Below, one piece after another: positions 27,896-36,739 of a stretch of 64,000 nucleotides of DNA (its first letter is position 1; every line of letters begins with the position of its first letter). This DNA comes from Porphyrobacter sp. GTDB lineage: Bacteria > Pseudomonadota > Alphaproteobacteria > Sphingomonadales > Sphingomonadaceae. The stretch is from positions 44,125-108,124 of the forward strand of contig WGLN01000015.1 in the NCBI GenBank assembly GCA_016125555.1, read 5' to 3'. Under the pieces are notes generated by a model, which searched no databases, was not told where the DNA came from, and was given only the letters and a program-made list of their open reading frames with translations. The translations under genes and the position numbers were made by a program.

Positions 27896-28525
27896 TCAGT
27901 TCGCGGCCGCGGGCGTGGCGCTGCCGGTGATGGCGCTCATGTCCACCTTGGGGTTGGCCTTCGCCGCCTCGGCCGCCTCGAAATATTCGAGCGGCTTGGC
28001 GCCGTGGATCACGTTCGCCCCGATGCTCGAGGGGAAGGTGCGAATCTCGGTGTTGTAATCCCGCGCGAGGTCGTTGTAGCGCACCCGCTCGGTGTTGATC
28101 TGGTTGTTGGCCTCGTCGATCGCCACCATCAGGTCGGCAAAGCGCGGCTGGCTGGCGAGCTGCGGGTAGTTCTCCACCACGGTGCGCAGCTGGCCCAATG
28201 CCTGCGTCAGCTGGTTCTGCGCCTGGTTGAACTTCTGGAACTCCTCGGGGTTCGAGAGGTCGTCGGTGGTGATGTTGATCGAGGTGGCGCGGGCGCGGGC
28301 ATCGATCACGCCTTGCAGGATGTCCTTCTCCGAAATCGCGGCGGCCTGCACCACGGAAACGAGGTTGGGGATCTTGTCGGAACGGTTCTGCAGCGCGCTT
28401 TCGACATTGCCCCACTGGGCCTTGGCGGCCTCTTCCTTGGTGGGCACCGAGTTGATCCCGCAGGCGGCAAGCGCGAGCGCGGCGACGGCGGCGAGCGCGC
28501 CGCGCAGCATGGTGGTGAACGTCAT
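27896..28525 (-). CDS. LemA family lipoprotein
   Basis: The product is 209 residues from ATG 28525, which follows GAGGAGG. MTFTTMLRGALAAVAALALAAC is a lipoprotein signal. The body is a long helical LemA domain: AQWGNVESALQNRSDKIPNLVSVVQAAAISEKDILQGVIDARARATSI, FNQAQNQLTQALGQLRTVVENYPQLAS and DLARDYNTEIRTFPSSI. LemA and TPM/YgcG genes are often neighbours across bacteria, and here lemA is the first gene of the run. The exact role is unknown. Confidence 0.92.
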   Translation of the reverse strand: MTFTTMLRGALAAVAALALAACGINSVPTKEEAAKAQWGNVESALQNRSDKIPNLVSVVQAAAISEKDILQGVIDARARATSINITTDDLSNPEEFQKFNQAQNQLTQALGQLRTVVENYPQLASQPRFADLMVAIDEANNQINTERVRYNDLARDYNTEIRTFPSSIGANVIHGAKPLEYFEAAEAAKANPKVDMSAITGSATPAAAN

Positions 28526-28700
28526 TGATCGATCCCTCCTCAAGGCGCGCGGTCCGGCGGGGCCGGAGCGGCAGGTTCCTGTATTGCCGATATAGCACAC
28601 CGCTCCCCCGGTTCAAGCGGTGGAAGGGGCGGCGCCTGCCGCTTGGCAGGCCGCGTCGGGAGTGCCAGAAGGGCGCAATCAGCGGACAAAGGGGATTGCC

Positions 28701-29138
28701 ATGCTGTCGGAATTCAAGGCCTTCATCGCCAAGGGCAACGTGATGCAGCTGGCGGTCGCGGTGATCATCGGGGCGGCCTTCGGGAAGATCGTCACCTCGC
28801 TCACCGATGACGTGATCATGCCGCTGGTGGGCGCGATCTTCGGCGGCGCGGATTTCTCGTCCTACTTCATCCTGCTCTCGGCGCCCGAGGGCTACGAGGG
28901 GGCGATGAACGACTACGCCGCCCTGAAAGAGGCGGGGGCCGCCATGATCGGCTACGGCGCCTTCATCACGGCGATCATCAATTTCCTGATCCTCGCCTTC
29001 ATCATCTTCCTGCTGGTCCGCTATGCCAACAAGGTCACCGCGCAGTTCGAGAAGCAGGAGGAAGAGGCCGCGCCCGCCCCGGTAGGGCCGACCGAGACCG
29101 AACTGCTCACCGAGATCCGCGACCTGCTCAAGAAATAG
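28701..29138 (+). CDS. mscL: Large-conductance mechanosensitive channel
   Basis: The 145-residue product is a homopentameric inner-membrane channel that opens under high membrane tension and releases solutes on osmotic downshock. The N-terminus [44 protein letters not shown] is the amphipathic helix plus pore helix TM1, and TM2 is [26 protein letters not shown]. The acidic C-terminal bundle ([23 protein letters not shown]) is intact. ATG 28701 was chosen because the upstream ORF extension from 28620 would place 27 unrelated residues before the amphipathic helix. Confidence 0.95.
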   Translation: MLSEFKAFIAKGNVMQLAVAVIIGAAFGKIVTSLTDDVIMPLVGAIFGGADFSSYFILLSAPEGYEGAMNDYAALKEAGAAMIGYGAFITAIINFLILAFIIFLLVRYANKVTAQFEKQEEEAAPAPVGPTETELLTEIRDLLKK

Positions 29139-29152
29139 CGGCGCGCGCTCAC

Positions 29153-29180
29153 TTCACATTAAGGCTGCAATCGCTATATC
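29153..29180 (+). promoter_or_regulatory. Candidate promoter of the tmRNA gene
   Basis: TTCACA (29153-29158) and TATATC (29175-29180) are spaced by 16 bases directly after the mscL stop and upstream of the first tmRNA segment. The transcript would start near 29187. Confidence 0.5.
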
Positions 29181-29186
29181 GGACGG

Positions 29187-29560
29187 TGCCGGTTTCGGCC
29201 GGCTATGGCGATAAATTGCTGCGTGCAATAGATGCAACGGACCCGGGGGCAGTACCCGGCGGCTCCACCAGAAGCGGCGGCCCCTTCAAAGGGCGCCGCA
29301 CCTCCTGACGGGGCCGAACCAGGATCGACGTGTGTTGAAAAGCGTGGTTTTCGCCCGGGCTGAGTAACCCGTTAAAGGCTCAAAACCCATAAGTGCCAAC
29401 GACAACGAAGCACTTGCTCTCGCTGCGTAATGTGACGGCCTAACGGCCTGAATCTACAAAGCCTAGAGCACGGTTCGGACCGAACCGGGTAACAGAATCG
29501 GAAACCGGGGGCCCGGGGGAGCCTAGCAACAGAATCCCCCACCTTACCCGGAGATTTTTT
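29187..29560 (+). ncRNA. ssrA: Circularly permuted (two-piece) tmRNA
   Basis: The acceptor piece comes first and ends in GGCTCCACCA at 29270; the coding piece begins GGGGCCGAACCAGGATCGACG at 29310. GGGGCCG (29310-29316) pairs with CGGCTCC (29260-29266) to form the acceptor stem, so the two pieces must join after the 39-base spacer, which itself folds as a hairpin, is cut out. The T-arm GGGGGCAGTACCC is typical of alphaproteobacterial tmRNA. The tag frame (29395-29430) encodes ANDNEALALAA then TAA, a degron ending LAA for ClpXP. The outer ends are estimates; the 3' part has a C-rich pseudoknot strand and a T-run at about 29550-29556. It rescues stalled ribosomes together with SmpB. Confidence 0.95.
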
Positions 29561-29682
29561 GCTCAGGATTGCGTGATCTTGCTGACCTTCTGAGTGGTCA
29601 GCACCGAACGGACCGGCGGCGGCGCGCTTGTCAGTGCTGGCGATCGGTGCCTTTTGCGCAAAATCTAGCGAAAGAATTGCCC

Positions 29683-30153
29683 ATGACACATTTTGCCATT
29701 CGTCCGCTCGCGCGCGGCGATCTCCCCCGCGTTGCCTATCTGGTCGATAAGAACGCAATGTTTCCATCCGAGATGCTCGATGAGATGACATCGGCCTATT
29801 TCGACGGAGATGGCGGTAGCCAGCACTGGATCGTTGCTGACCGCGACGGGACCGTCGAAGGGGTGGCCTACACTGTCCCCGAACCGATGACCGAGGGCAC
29901 GTGGAACACGCTTCTCATCTGTGTCGACCCGGAGGCCCATGGGAACGGGATCGGTACAGCCATGATGCGGCACATCGAGCACGAACTGAGCAGCCTGCGC
30001 GCCCGCGTCTTGCTGGTCGAGACGTCGGGGACACCCGGATTCGAACGCACGCGCGGGTTCTATGATGGCCTCGGTTATGAGCGCGAAGCGCGAATTCGAG
30101 ACTACTACGCCGCTGGAGACGACAAGGTCATCTTCCGCAAAGCGCTGCTTTGA
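29683..30153 (+). CDS. GNAT family N-acetyltransferase
   Basis: The 156-residue product begins MTHFAIRPLARGDLPRVAYLV, and the acetyl-CoA motif is LLICVDPEAHGNGIGTAMMRHIE, followed by RGFYDGLGYEREARIRDYY. It is a single GNAT domain without transport signal; the acceptor is unknown. ATG 29683 is the first Met in the domain, and the upstream ORF part lies next to the tmRNA. The gene uses more A/T-ending codons (CAT, TTT, GTT, CTT) than its neighbours and sits just after ssrA, a common integration target, so acquisition by transfer is possible. No integrase or repeat of the tmRNA end was found. Confidence 0.88.
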   Translation: MTHFAIRPLARGDLPRVAYLVDKNAMFPSEMLDEMTSAYFDGDGGSQHWIVADRDGTVEGVAYTVPEPMTEGTWNTLLICVDPEAHGNGIGTAMMRHIEHELSSLRARVLLVETSGTPGFERTRGFYDGLGYEREARIRDYYAAGDDKVIFRKALL

Positions 30154-30193
30154 GACGTCGGGGCCGGGTGGAGGTTTCGGCGGCTGCCCGGCC

Positions 30194-30445
30194 CTAATCC
30201 TGACCGGCGACCCTCGCGCGCAACTCTGCGACTTCCTTTTCCAGCTTGAGGCAATCGAGCATCTTCGCGCCCGCGAGGAACACCGATCCGGTGGTGGCGA
30301 GGAACAGCAGGTGCCCGCCGAAGCCGGGAAACTGGTGAAGATAGGCGGTGCCGCGCGCGGTCGAACCCAGGGCGAGGGCATAGATGATCAGGAACGCCTC
30401 GAAGCGGGTCTTGATCACGAACAGCCGACCGATCTTGCGCAGCAT
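30194..30445 (-). CDS. Small membrane protein of unknown function
   Basis: The 83-residue product begins MLRKIGRLFVIKTRFEAFLIIYALALGSTARG, then has a second hydrophobic stretch (GGHLLFLATTGSVFLAGAKMLDCL) and a short charged C-terminal helix (KLEKEVAELRARVAGQD) that could form a coiled coil. GGGAGA precedes the ATG. Two helices with both ends probably cytoplasmic fit the pattern. I do not recognise a named family. Confidence 0.7.
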   Translation of the reverse strand: MLRKIGRLFVIKTRFEAFLIIYALALGSTARGTAYLHQFPGFGGHLLFLATTGSVFLAGAKMLDCLKLEKEVAELRARVAGQD

Positions 30446-30537
30446 GGGCTCTCCCGGGACAGGCGGGCGTCGCTTGTGGCGGCGCCGTTTAACGATGTCG
30501 TAACCCTACCCTGCGCCGCCCCGAGTCGGCAAACGCG

Positions 30538-31788
30538 TTAACCAAGCTGTCCCAGATCGAGCGCGTCGAGCAGGGCGAGCCGTGCGGCGATCACGCTCGA
30601 CGCGAGCGCATCGGTCCCGACGTCGGACGGGTCGATCTGCTCGGGCCAATAACGGGCGATCACGCTCTCGATCAGGTCGGCGCGGGCCTCGTCGAGCAGG
30701 AAGCGCGGGTCGACGGTCGCGGGATCGCAGACGACCCGCAGGCGCAGGCACGCGGGCCCGCCGCCATTCGCCATCGACTGGCGAACGTCGACCGGGATCA
30801 CCTGCCGGATCGGGCCGTTCCCCGCGAGCATCCTCTCGCACCAGCTCCACACGGAGTCGCTCTCGCGGCACTCCTCGGGAACGACCAGCGCCATCGTGCC
30901 GTCGGGCAAGGTGAGCAACTGGGCGTTGAAGAGGTAGGTGCGGATCGCTTCCTCGAGGCTGACCGCGGAAGAAGGCACCTCGACTACTTCGAGCGCGGGG
31001 AAGGCCGCGCGCATTGCCTCATACGCGCCCTGCCGGTCGGCGAAGGCCTGTTCGTGGGTGAACAGCACCCGGCCGTTCGCCACCGCCACCACGTCATTGT
31101 GGAAAGCGCCGGCGGCGATCGCCTCGGGGTTCTGCTCGATGAACACGGTGCGTTCGGATGCGAGCCCATGGGCGCGCGCGACGAGGCGGCTCGCCTGTTC
31201 GTGCTGGCGCGCGGGAAAGCGGCCCCCGAGGCGCCCATAGACGAACACCTCGACACCCGGAGCATCGTGGCTTTTGCACAGCCGCATGTGATTGGCGGCG
31301 CCCTCGTCCCCGAAAGTCGGCGGCACGGCTTCGTGCACCGCGAAGTGCTTCGGGTCGGCGAAAGCGATGTCGAGCTGGCGCTTGGTGTCGGGCCATTCCT
31401 GCGCGCGGTGGAGCATGGTGACGAGATTGGCGGGCGTCAGGTGGCAGCGCCCGTCGGCGGTGTCGGGCGCGGGGCTGACGGTCGCGGCATTGGCGGTCCA
31501 CATCGAGGAGGCCGACCACGGCGCGGCGCGCAGCTGTGCGGGCTCGCTCCCGTCGAGCGCAAGCGCCTGCTGGAGCGCGCGGTTGGGGCGGGGGAGCGGC
31601 AGCAGGTAGCCCTGCACGCCCAGCCGCGCGAGATTGCCGCGCATCTTCGCCACCCCCTGCAAGGCCGCCGCGCGCGGATAGGAGGGATCGCCCGCATGGC
31701 TCGCGCTGGCGATGTTGCCGAGGCTGAGGCCGGCATAGTTGTGGGAGGGCCCGACGATTCCGTCGAAGTTGATTTCCGTGAGGCTCAT
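30538..31788 (-). CDS. astB: N-succinylarginine dihydrolase
   Basis: AstB converts N2-succinylarginine to N2-succinylornithine, releasing ammonia and CO2, step two of the arginine succinyltransferase pathway. The 416-residue product starts MSLTEINFDGIVGPSHNYAGLSLGN, the invariant AstB opening, and has NANAATVSPAPDTADGRCHLTPANL, EAIAAGAFHNDVVAVANGRVLFTHE and MANGGGPACLRLRVV in the usual order. It folds like amidinotransferases with a catalytic Cys near the C-terminus (GGGPACLRL). The ATG overlaps the astA stop. Confidence 0.95.
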   Translation of the reverse strand: MSLTEINFDGIVGPSHNYAGLSLGNIASASHAGDPSYPRAAALQGVAKMRGNLARLGVQGYLLPLPRPNRALQQALALDGSEPAQLRAAPWSASSMWTANAATVSPAPDTADGRCHLTPANLVTMLHRAQEWPDTKRQLDIAFADPKHFAVHEAVPPTFGDEGAANHMRLCKSHDAPGVEVFVYGRLGGRFPARQHEQASRLVARAHGLASERTVFIEQNPEAIAAGAFHNDVVAVANGRVLFTHEQAFADRQGAYEAMRAAFPALEVVEVPSSAVSLEEAIRTYLFNAQLLTLPDGTMALVVPEECRESDSVWSWCERMLAGNGPIRQVIPVDVRQSMANGGGPACLRLRVVCDPATVDPRFLLDEARADLIESVIARYWPEQIDPSDVGTDALASSVIAARLALLDALDLGQLG

Positions 31789-32801
31789 CGCGCCACGCTC
31801 CACACCATGTCGCCCTCGCACACGTCGAGCAGGTCGGCGCTCGCCGAATCGATCGCGATGCCGCCGTCCGCATCCACCACCCGCGCGCCGAAGCAGGCGC
31901 GGAAGGTGCCGAGCCGTCCGGTGGCAAGGATCGCCTTCTCGCCCTCGCTCACCGATAGCGCGGTGACGCGCGCCTCGGCGCTCGCCTTCACACTGGCGAC
32001 GTCATCGGTATGCGCGACCATTGTCGGCCCGCCGTCGAAGATGTCGACATAGCCGTCGAAGCGGAAGCCCTCGTTCTCGAGCATCCGCATCGCCGCGCGG
32101 CCCGTGGGGTGCGGCACGCCGATGACGCTCCGCGCATCGTCGTCGAGCATCGCGACATAGACCGGGTGCTTGGGCATCAGGTCGGCGATGAACTGGTTGC
32201 CGTTGATCGCGTTGAAATAATCCGCGTCCTGGAAGCTCATCCCGAAGAAGCGGCCCGCGACCCCTTCCCAGAAGGGCGATCCGCCGCGCTCGTCGATGAT
32301 CCCGCGCAATTCGGCGAGGATGCGGTCGGCGAAGCGTTTGCGGTGCATCGCCACGAACAGGTACCGCGAGCGCGCGAGCAGCAGGCCGAGGCCTCCGGCG
32401 CGCTCGTTGGGGTGGAGGAACAGACCGCCGACCTCGCTCGACCCTTCGAGATCGGTGACGAGGCTGAGCAGCTCGGCGCGCACCGTGCGGTCGAGTTCCT
32501 GCGAATACTGGGTGAGGGTGTTGAGCCGATAGGAATAGAACGGCCAGCGCTGGCCGACCTGGGTCATCAGCTGGCAGGTCCCGCGCACCGCACCGGTGCG
32601 GGCATTCTCGAGCACCAGCACGAACTGCTCGTCGACGATCCCGTCCGCCTCGTTGGCGAAGGCGGCCTCGGCGCGCTCCAGCTTGGCCTTGAGCGCCGCG
32701 CGGTCGGGCGGGAGGTTGGTGAAGCCCCCGCCGGTCAGCTTGGCCATCTCGTAGAGCGCCTCGAGGTCTTGGGCGCGCGCGGCGCGCAGGCGGAAGCTCA
32801 T
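31785..32801 (-). CDS. astA: Arginine N-succinyltransferase
   Basis: AstA transfers succinyl from succinyl-CoA to arginine. The 338-residue product starts MSFRLRAARAQDLEALYEMAKLTGGGFTNLP, the family's GNAT-like N-terminus, and contains VGGLFLHPNERAGGLGLLLARSRYLFVA (CoA site), GRFFGMSFQDADYFNAING and DIFDGGPTMVAHTDDV. There is one astA gene, not the aruF/aruG heterodimer pair seen in pseudomonads. It overlaps both neighbours by 4 bases, indicating coupled translation within M20-astA-astB. The ORF extension to 33035 is antisense noise. Confidence 0.95.
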   Translation of the reverse strand: MSFRLRAARAQDLEALYEMAKLTGGGFTNLPPDRAALKAKLERAEAAFANEADGIVDEQFVLVLENARTGAVRGTCQLMTQVGQRWPFYSYRLNTLTQYSQELDRTVRAELLSLVTDLEGSSEVGGLFLHPNERAGGLGLLLARSRYLFVAMHRKRFADRILAELRGIIDERGGSPFWEGVAGRFFGMSFQDADYFNAINGNQFIADLMPKHPVYVAMLDDDARSVIGVPHPTGRAAMRMLENEGFRFDGYVDIFDGGPTMVAHTDDVASVKASAEARVTALSVSEGEKAILATGRLGTFRACFGARVVDADGGIAIDSASADLLDVCEGDMVWSVAR

Positions 32802-34003
32802 GCCGGTGTTCCTTCGTTGAGCGCGCCTTCGGCAAGGCGCGCGATCACGCGGGCGGAGAGCGCCGCGCGCGATGCGAGACTGGGGACGATCAGGTATTCG
32901 TTCGGGGAATGGATCGCGCCGCCGCACACGCCCATGGTATCGACCACGGGGACGCCGCAGGCGGCGATGTTGTTGCCGTCGCACACCCCGCCGGTCGATT
33001 GCCAGCGGATGTCCTGCCCGAGTTCGGCGCCGCATTGCCGCACGAGATCGAACAGCTTCTGCGCGCGCGCATCGACCGGCTTGGGCGGGCGGGTGACCCC
33101 GCCGTGACGATGGGCGAAAACCTCGTGCACTTTCTCGATTTCGGCGAGCAAGGCATTAAGACGATGGTCGAAACTCTCCATCGCAGCGGTCGACTTCGGG
33201 CGGATGTTGAAGCGCAGCACGGCATGATCGGGCACGACGTTGTTGGCCGCGCCGCCCTCGAGCTTCGCCGGGTTGACGGTGAGGTCCTCGGCCTCGAGCG
33301 CCTTCAGCCGCAGGATCAGGTCGGCCGCCGCGACGATCGCGTTGCGTCCTTCGTGCGGATTGCGGCCGGCATGGGCCGACTTGCCGGTCAGCGTGATCGA
33401 ATAGTTGCCCGTCCCCCCACGCTCGTGCGCCAGCGTGCCATCGGGCAGGGCGGCAGGTTCGTAGGTCAGCGCGGCAAGCTTGCCTTGGGCGAGCTGCGCA
33501 ATCAGCGCCGCGCTGGCGAGCGAGCCGGTCTCCTCGTCGGAGTTTATGAGCACGTCATAGCCGAGCGAGCCCGCGTACGCCGTCTCCTCGAACGCCATCA
33601 GCGCGTGGAGCATCACCGCAATGCCGCCCTTCATGTCTGCGACTCCCGGCCCGTTGAGGGTGTCGTCGTCGAGCCAGTGCTGGTGCTGGAAGGCGTGGTC
33701 TGAGGGGAACACGGTGTCCATGTGACCGGTCAGCAGGATGCGCCGGTTTTCCTCGGGGCGCACGCGCAGCACGAGGTGCTTGCCATGCGGCTTTTCGAAG
33801 GACGAGCCGTCGGCGGCAATGGCGGTGACCGAGGCGGGGTCGACCAGTTCGACCTTACCGGGCAGCGCAGCGAACGCTTCGGCCAGCGCATCCGCCTGCT
33901 GGGCGAGGCCGGCGAGGTTTGCGGTGCCGGTGTTGATCGCGCTCCAGGCGCGCACCTGCGCCAGCATGGTTTGGGCGTCGATCGAGGTGGAGGGGGCTGT
34001 CAT
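32798..34003 (-). CDS. M20-family metallopeptidase/hydrolase in the arginine operon
   Basis: The product is 401 residues. Metal-binding motifs are ILLTGHMDTVFPSDH, GPGVADMKGG with bridging Asp, and INSDEETGS; the dimerization lid follows (GTGNYSITLTGKSAHAGRNPHEGRN), and the final His lies in the C-terminal part. Family members hydrolyse amide bonds such as N-acyl amino acids, carboxypeptidase substrates or glutamate conjugates. In this position it may supply or complete arginine catabolism; the canonical last enzyme AstE is an M14-type desuccinylase and is not seen here. The start ATG 34003 follows GAGGTG; a GTG at 34012 lacks one. Confidence 0.88.
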   Translation of the reverse strand: MTAPSTSIDAQTMLAQVRAWSAINTGTANLAGLAQQADALAEAFAALPGKVELVDPASVTAIAADGSSFEKPHGKHLVLRVRPEENRRILLTGHMDTVFPSDHAFQHQHWLDDDTLNGPGVADMKGGIAVMLHALMAFEETAYAGSLGYDVLINSDEETGSLASAALIAQLAQGKLAALTYEPAALPDGTLAHERGGTGNYSITLTGKSAHAGRNPHEGRNAIVAAADLILRLKALEAEDLTVNPAKLEGGAANNVVPDHAVLRFNIRPKSTAAMESFDHRLNALLAEIEKVHEVFAHRHGGVTRPPKPVDARAQKLFDLVRQCGAELGQDIRWQSTGGVCDGNNIAACGVPVVDTMGVCGGAIHSPNEYLIVPSLASRAALSARVIARLAEGALNEGTPA

Positions 34004-34128
34004 GCCGGCCACCTCTAGCGGGCCTCGCCTGACAGTCCAACCCGTTGCAATTCGCCTTCCCCTGCGCCATAGGGCGCCCCGTCCTCTCCTCCCCAGGCCC
34101 GCTTACCGCCAGCCCCAAGAGGACCATA

Positions 34129-36225
34129 ATGACCGACATGACCACCCGCGCCGGACTTTCCGTGGATGCCCGGCTGGCGCGCTTCCTCGAAAGCGATGTG
34201 CTGGCGCCGCTGGGGCGCGACGTGGAGGCCTTCTGGACGGGTTTCGCCGCGCTGCTGGCGGACTTCGCACCGCGCAACCGCGCCTTGCTGGCCAAGCGCG
34301 AAGAATTGCAGGCGGCAATCGACGCGTGGCACATCGAGCGTGCCGGAAAACCCCATGATCCCGCGGCTTACAAGGCGTTCCTCACCGAAATCGGCTACCT
34401 CGTCCCCGAGCCGGAAGCTTTCACCATCGGCACCACGAGCGTCGATCCCGAGATCGCGACCATGGCCGGCCCGCAGCTGGTCGTCCCGATCCTCAACGCG
34501 CGCTTCCTCCTCAACGCGGCGAACGCGCGCTGGGGGAGCCTCTATGACGCCTTTTACGGCACCGACGCGCTCGATGCGCCCCCGGCTCGCCCTGGCGGCT
34601 ATGACGAGGAACGCGGCGCGGCGGTGATCGCGCGCGGGCGGCGGTTCCTCGACGAGACCTTCCCGCTGGCCGAGGGCTCGTGGGCGGACCTGACCGGCCG
34701 CGATGCCGTGCGGCTCGCCGATTCCGGCCAGCACGTCGGTGCGACGGACAAGGGTATTCTTCTCAAGAACAACGGCTTGCATGTCGAAGTTGTGTTCGAT
34801 CCGAGCACCCCTGTCGGCGCCACCGACAAGGCGGGAATCGCCGACATCATCGTCGAGGCCGCGCTCACCACCATCGCCGATTGCGAGGATTCGGTCGCGG
34901 CGGTCGATGCCGAGGACAAGCTCACCGCCTACACCAACTGGCTCGGCATCATCCGCGGCGACCTGGAGGAAAGCTTCGAGAAGGGCGGAAAGACGCTCAC
35001 CCGCAGGCTCGCGCCCGACAAGACCTACACCGCGCCCGATGGCAGCACGCACAGCCTGCCGGGCCGCAGCCTGATGTTCGTGCGCAATGTCGGCCACCTG
35101 ATGACCAACCCCGCGATCCGCCTCCCCGACGGCAGCGAGATCCCCGAAGGCATCATGGACGCGGTCTTCACCTCGGCGATCAGCACACTGGATGTCGAGG
35201 GCCACGGGCGTTTCGGCAATTCGCGTTGCGGGAGCATCTACATCGTCAAGCCGAAGATGCACGGGCCCGAGGAATGCGCCTTCACCAACGACCTGTTCGA
35301 CGCGGTTGAGGATCTGCTCCAACTTCCGCGCCACACGATCAAGGTCGGCGTGATGGACGAGGAGCGCCGCACCAGCGCCAACCTCGCCGCTTGCATCCAC
35401 GCGGTGAAGGACCGGATCGTCTTCATCAACACCGGCTTCCTCGACCGCACCGGCGATGAGATACACACCGCGATGCGCGCCGGGCCGATGCTGCGCAAGG
35501 GCGCGATGAAGGGCTCGGACTGGCTCAAGGCCTACGAGGCGCGCAACGTCGCCATCGGCCTTCGCCACGGCCTGTCGGGCAAGGCGCAGATCGGCAAGGG
35601 GATGTGGGCCGCGCCGGACCTGATGGGCCAGATGATGGTCGAGAAGATCGGCCACCTGAAGGCGGGCGCGAACACCGCCTGGGTGCCGTCGCCCACCGCC
35701 GCGACGCTCCACGCGCTGCACTACCACCAGCTCAACGTCTTCGAGGTGCAGAAGGAACTCGGCGATGCGCCGGGGCTCGACGCGCTGCTCACCATTCCGC
35801 TTGCCGAAGGCACCAACTGGTCGGAGGCGGAAATCGGCGAGGAGCTCGACAACAATTGCCAGGGCCTGCTCGGCTACGTGGTGCGCTGGATCGATGCGGG
35901 CGTGGGCTGTTCCAAGGTGCCCGACATCAACGACATCGGCCTGATGGAGGACCGCGCGACGCTGCGCATCTCCTCGCAGCACATCGCCAACTGGCTGCTG
36001 CACGGCGTGGTGAGCGAGCGCCAAGTGATGGATTCGCTCACCCGCATGGCCGAGAAGGTCGATGCCCAGAACGCCGGCGATCCGTTCTACCAGCCGCTGA
36101 CCGGCAACGAGGAGGGACCCGCCTTCAGCGCGGCGCGGGACCTGATCTTCAAGGGCGTGGAGCAGCCGAGCGGCTACACCGAGCCGCTGCTGCACCACTG
36201 GCGGCAGGTCAAGAAAGCGGGCTGA
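34129..36225 (+). CDS. glcB: Malate synthase G
   Basis: The 698-residue product condenses glyoxylate with acetyl-CoA to malate in the glyoxylate shunt. The opening [25 protein letters not shown] and [30 protein letters not shown] are typical of isoform [59 protein letters not shown] and [17 protein letters not shown] carry the active-site residues. Length agrees with the ~720-residue G isoform rather than the shorter A isoform. ATG 34129 follows AAGAGGA. It is divergent from the ast operon and no isocitrate lyase gene is present in the window. Confidence 0.96.
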   Translation: MTDMTTRAGLSVDARLARFLESDVLAPLGRDVEAFWTGFAALLADFAPRNRALLAKREELQAAIDAWHIERAGKPHDPAAYKAFLTEIGYLVPEPEAFTIGTTSVDPEIATMAGPQLVVPILNARFLLNAANARWGSLYDAFYGTDALDAPPARPGGYDEERGAAVIARGRRFLDETFPLAEGSWADLTGRDAVRLADSGQHVGATDKGILLKNNGLHVEVVFDPSTPVGATDKAGIADIIVEAALTTIADCEDSVAAVDAEDKLTAYTNWLGIIRGDLEESFEKGGKTLTRRLAPDKTYTAPDGSTHSLPGRSLMFVRNVGHLMTNPAIRLPDGSEIPEGIMDAVFTSAISTLDVEGHGRFGNSRCGSIYIVKPKMHGPEECAFTNDLFDAVEDLLQLPRHTIKVGVMDEERRTSANLAACIHAVKDRIVFINTGFLDRTGDEIHTAMRAGPMLRKGAMKGSDWLKAYEARNVAIGLRHGLSGKAQIGKGMWAAPDLMGQMMVEKIGHLKAGANTAWVPSPTAATLHALHYHQLNVFEVQKELGDAPGLDALLTIPLAEGTNWSEAEIGEELDNNCQGLLGYVVRWIDAGVGCSKVPDINDIGLMEDRATLRISSQHIANWLLHGVVSERQVMDSLTRMAEKVDAQNAGDPFYQPLTGNEEGPAFSAARDLIFKGVEQPSGYTEPLLHHWRQVKKAG

Positions 36226-36301
36226 ACGCGCCTCGCGACGAAGCGCGATTCGCACGCGACCGGCGGGGAACATCGGCGAGGGCGGGGCGGTTGCCCTCCC
36301 C

Positions 36302-36739
36302 ATGACCGAAGCCGAAATCTCGATGCTCGGCTGGGGGGTCGGGCTGCTGTTCGCCTATGGCGCCCTGCACCTTGCCGGACTGGAGTTCATCCGCTGGGTG
36401 CGGCCCGATCGCCAGAGCCAGACCCCGATGGGCCTGCTGCTGACCTTCTGGGGCCTTGCCCTCCTGCACCTCGTCGAGATCGCGCTCGCGGCGGGGCTGC
36501 TCGCGCACCTGCTCGCCGATCCGCGCAACGGGATGCTGAGCGAGGGCTTCGGAAGCTCGGCGGCGGATTACCTCTATTTCGCGGGCGTGTCCTTCGCGAC
36601 GCTCGGCTACACCCAGCTTGAGGCGCACGGGGCGATCCGGCTGCTGGTGATGCTGCTCTCGCTGAGCGGCTTCATGCTGATCACCTGGTCGGCAAGCTTT
36701 ATCTACACGGTGTGGGGCGAAACCTTCAGGCAGGAGTAG
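36302..36739 (+). CDS. Small two-TM ion-channel-like membrane protein
   Basis: The 145-residue product has two N-terminal hydrophobic stretches (WGVGLLFAYGALHLAG, GLLLTFWGLALLHLVEIALAAGLL), then a pore-like block YLYFAGVSFATLGYTQLEA followed by a last helix (IRLLVMLLSLSGFMLITWSASFIYTVW). TLGYT resembles the TVGYG selectivity filter of potassium channels, and the loop-filter-helix order matches the Ion_trans_2 module. The second Gly of the usual filter is missing, so conduction of K+ is uncertain. Its last 14 bases overlap the convergent rsmA. Confidence 0.7.
   Translation: MTEAEISMLGWGVGLLFAYGALHLAGLEFIRWVRPDRQSQTPMGLLLTFWGLALLHLVEIALAAGLLAHLLADPRNGMLSEGFGSSAADYLYFAGVSFATLGYTQLEAHGAIRLLVMLLSLSGFMLITWSASFIYTVWGETFRQE

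Noticed and set aside
29241-29270. A separate tRNA gene ending in CCA
   Set aside because: The T-arm and CCA belong to the acceptor piece of the permuted tmRNA; there is no anticodon arm.
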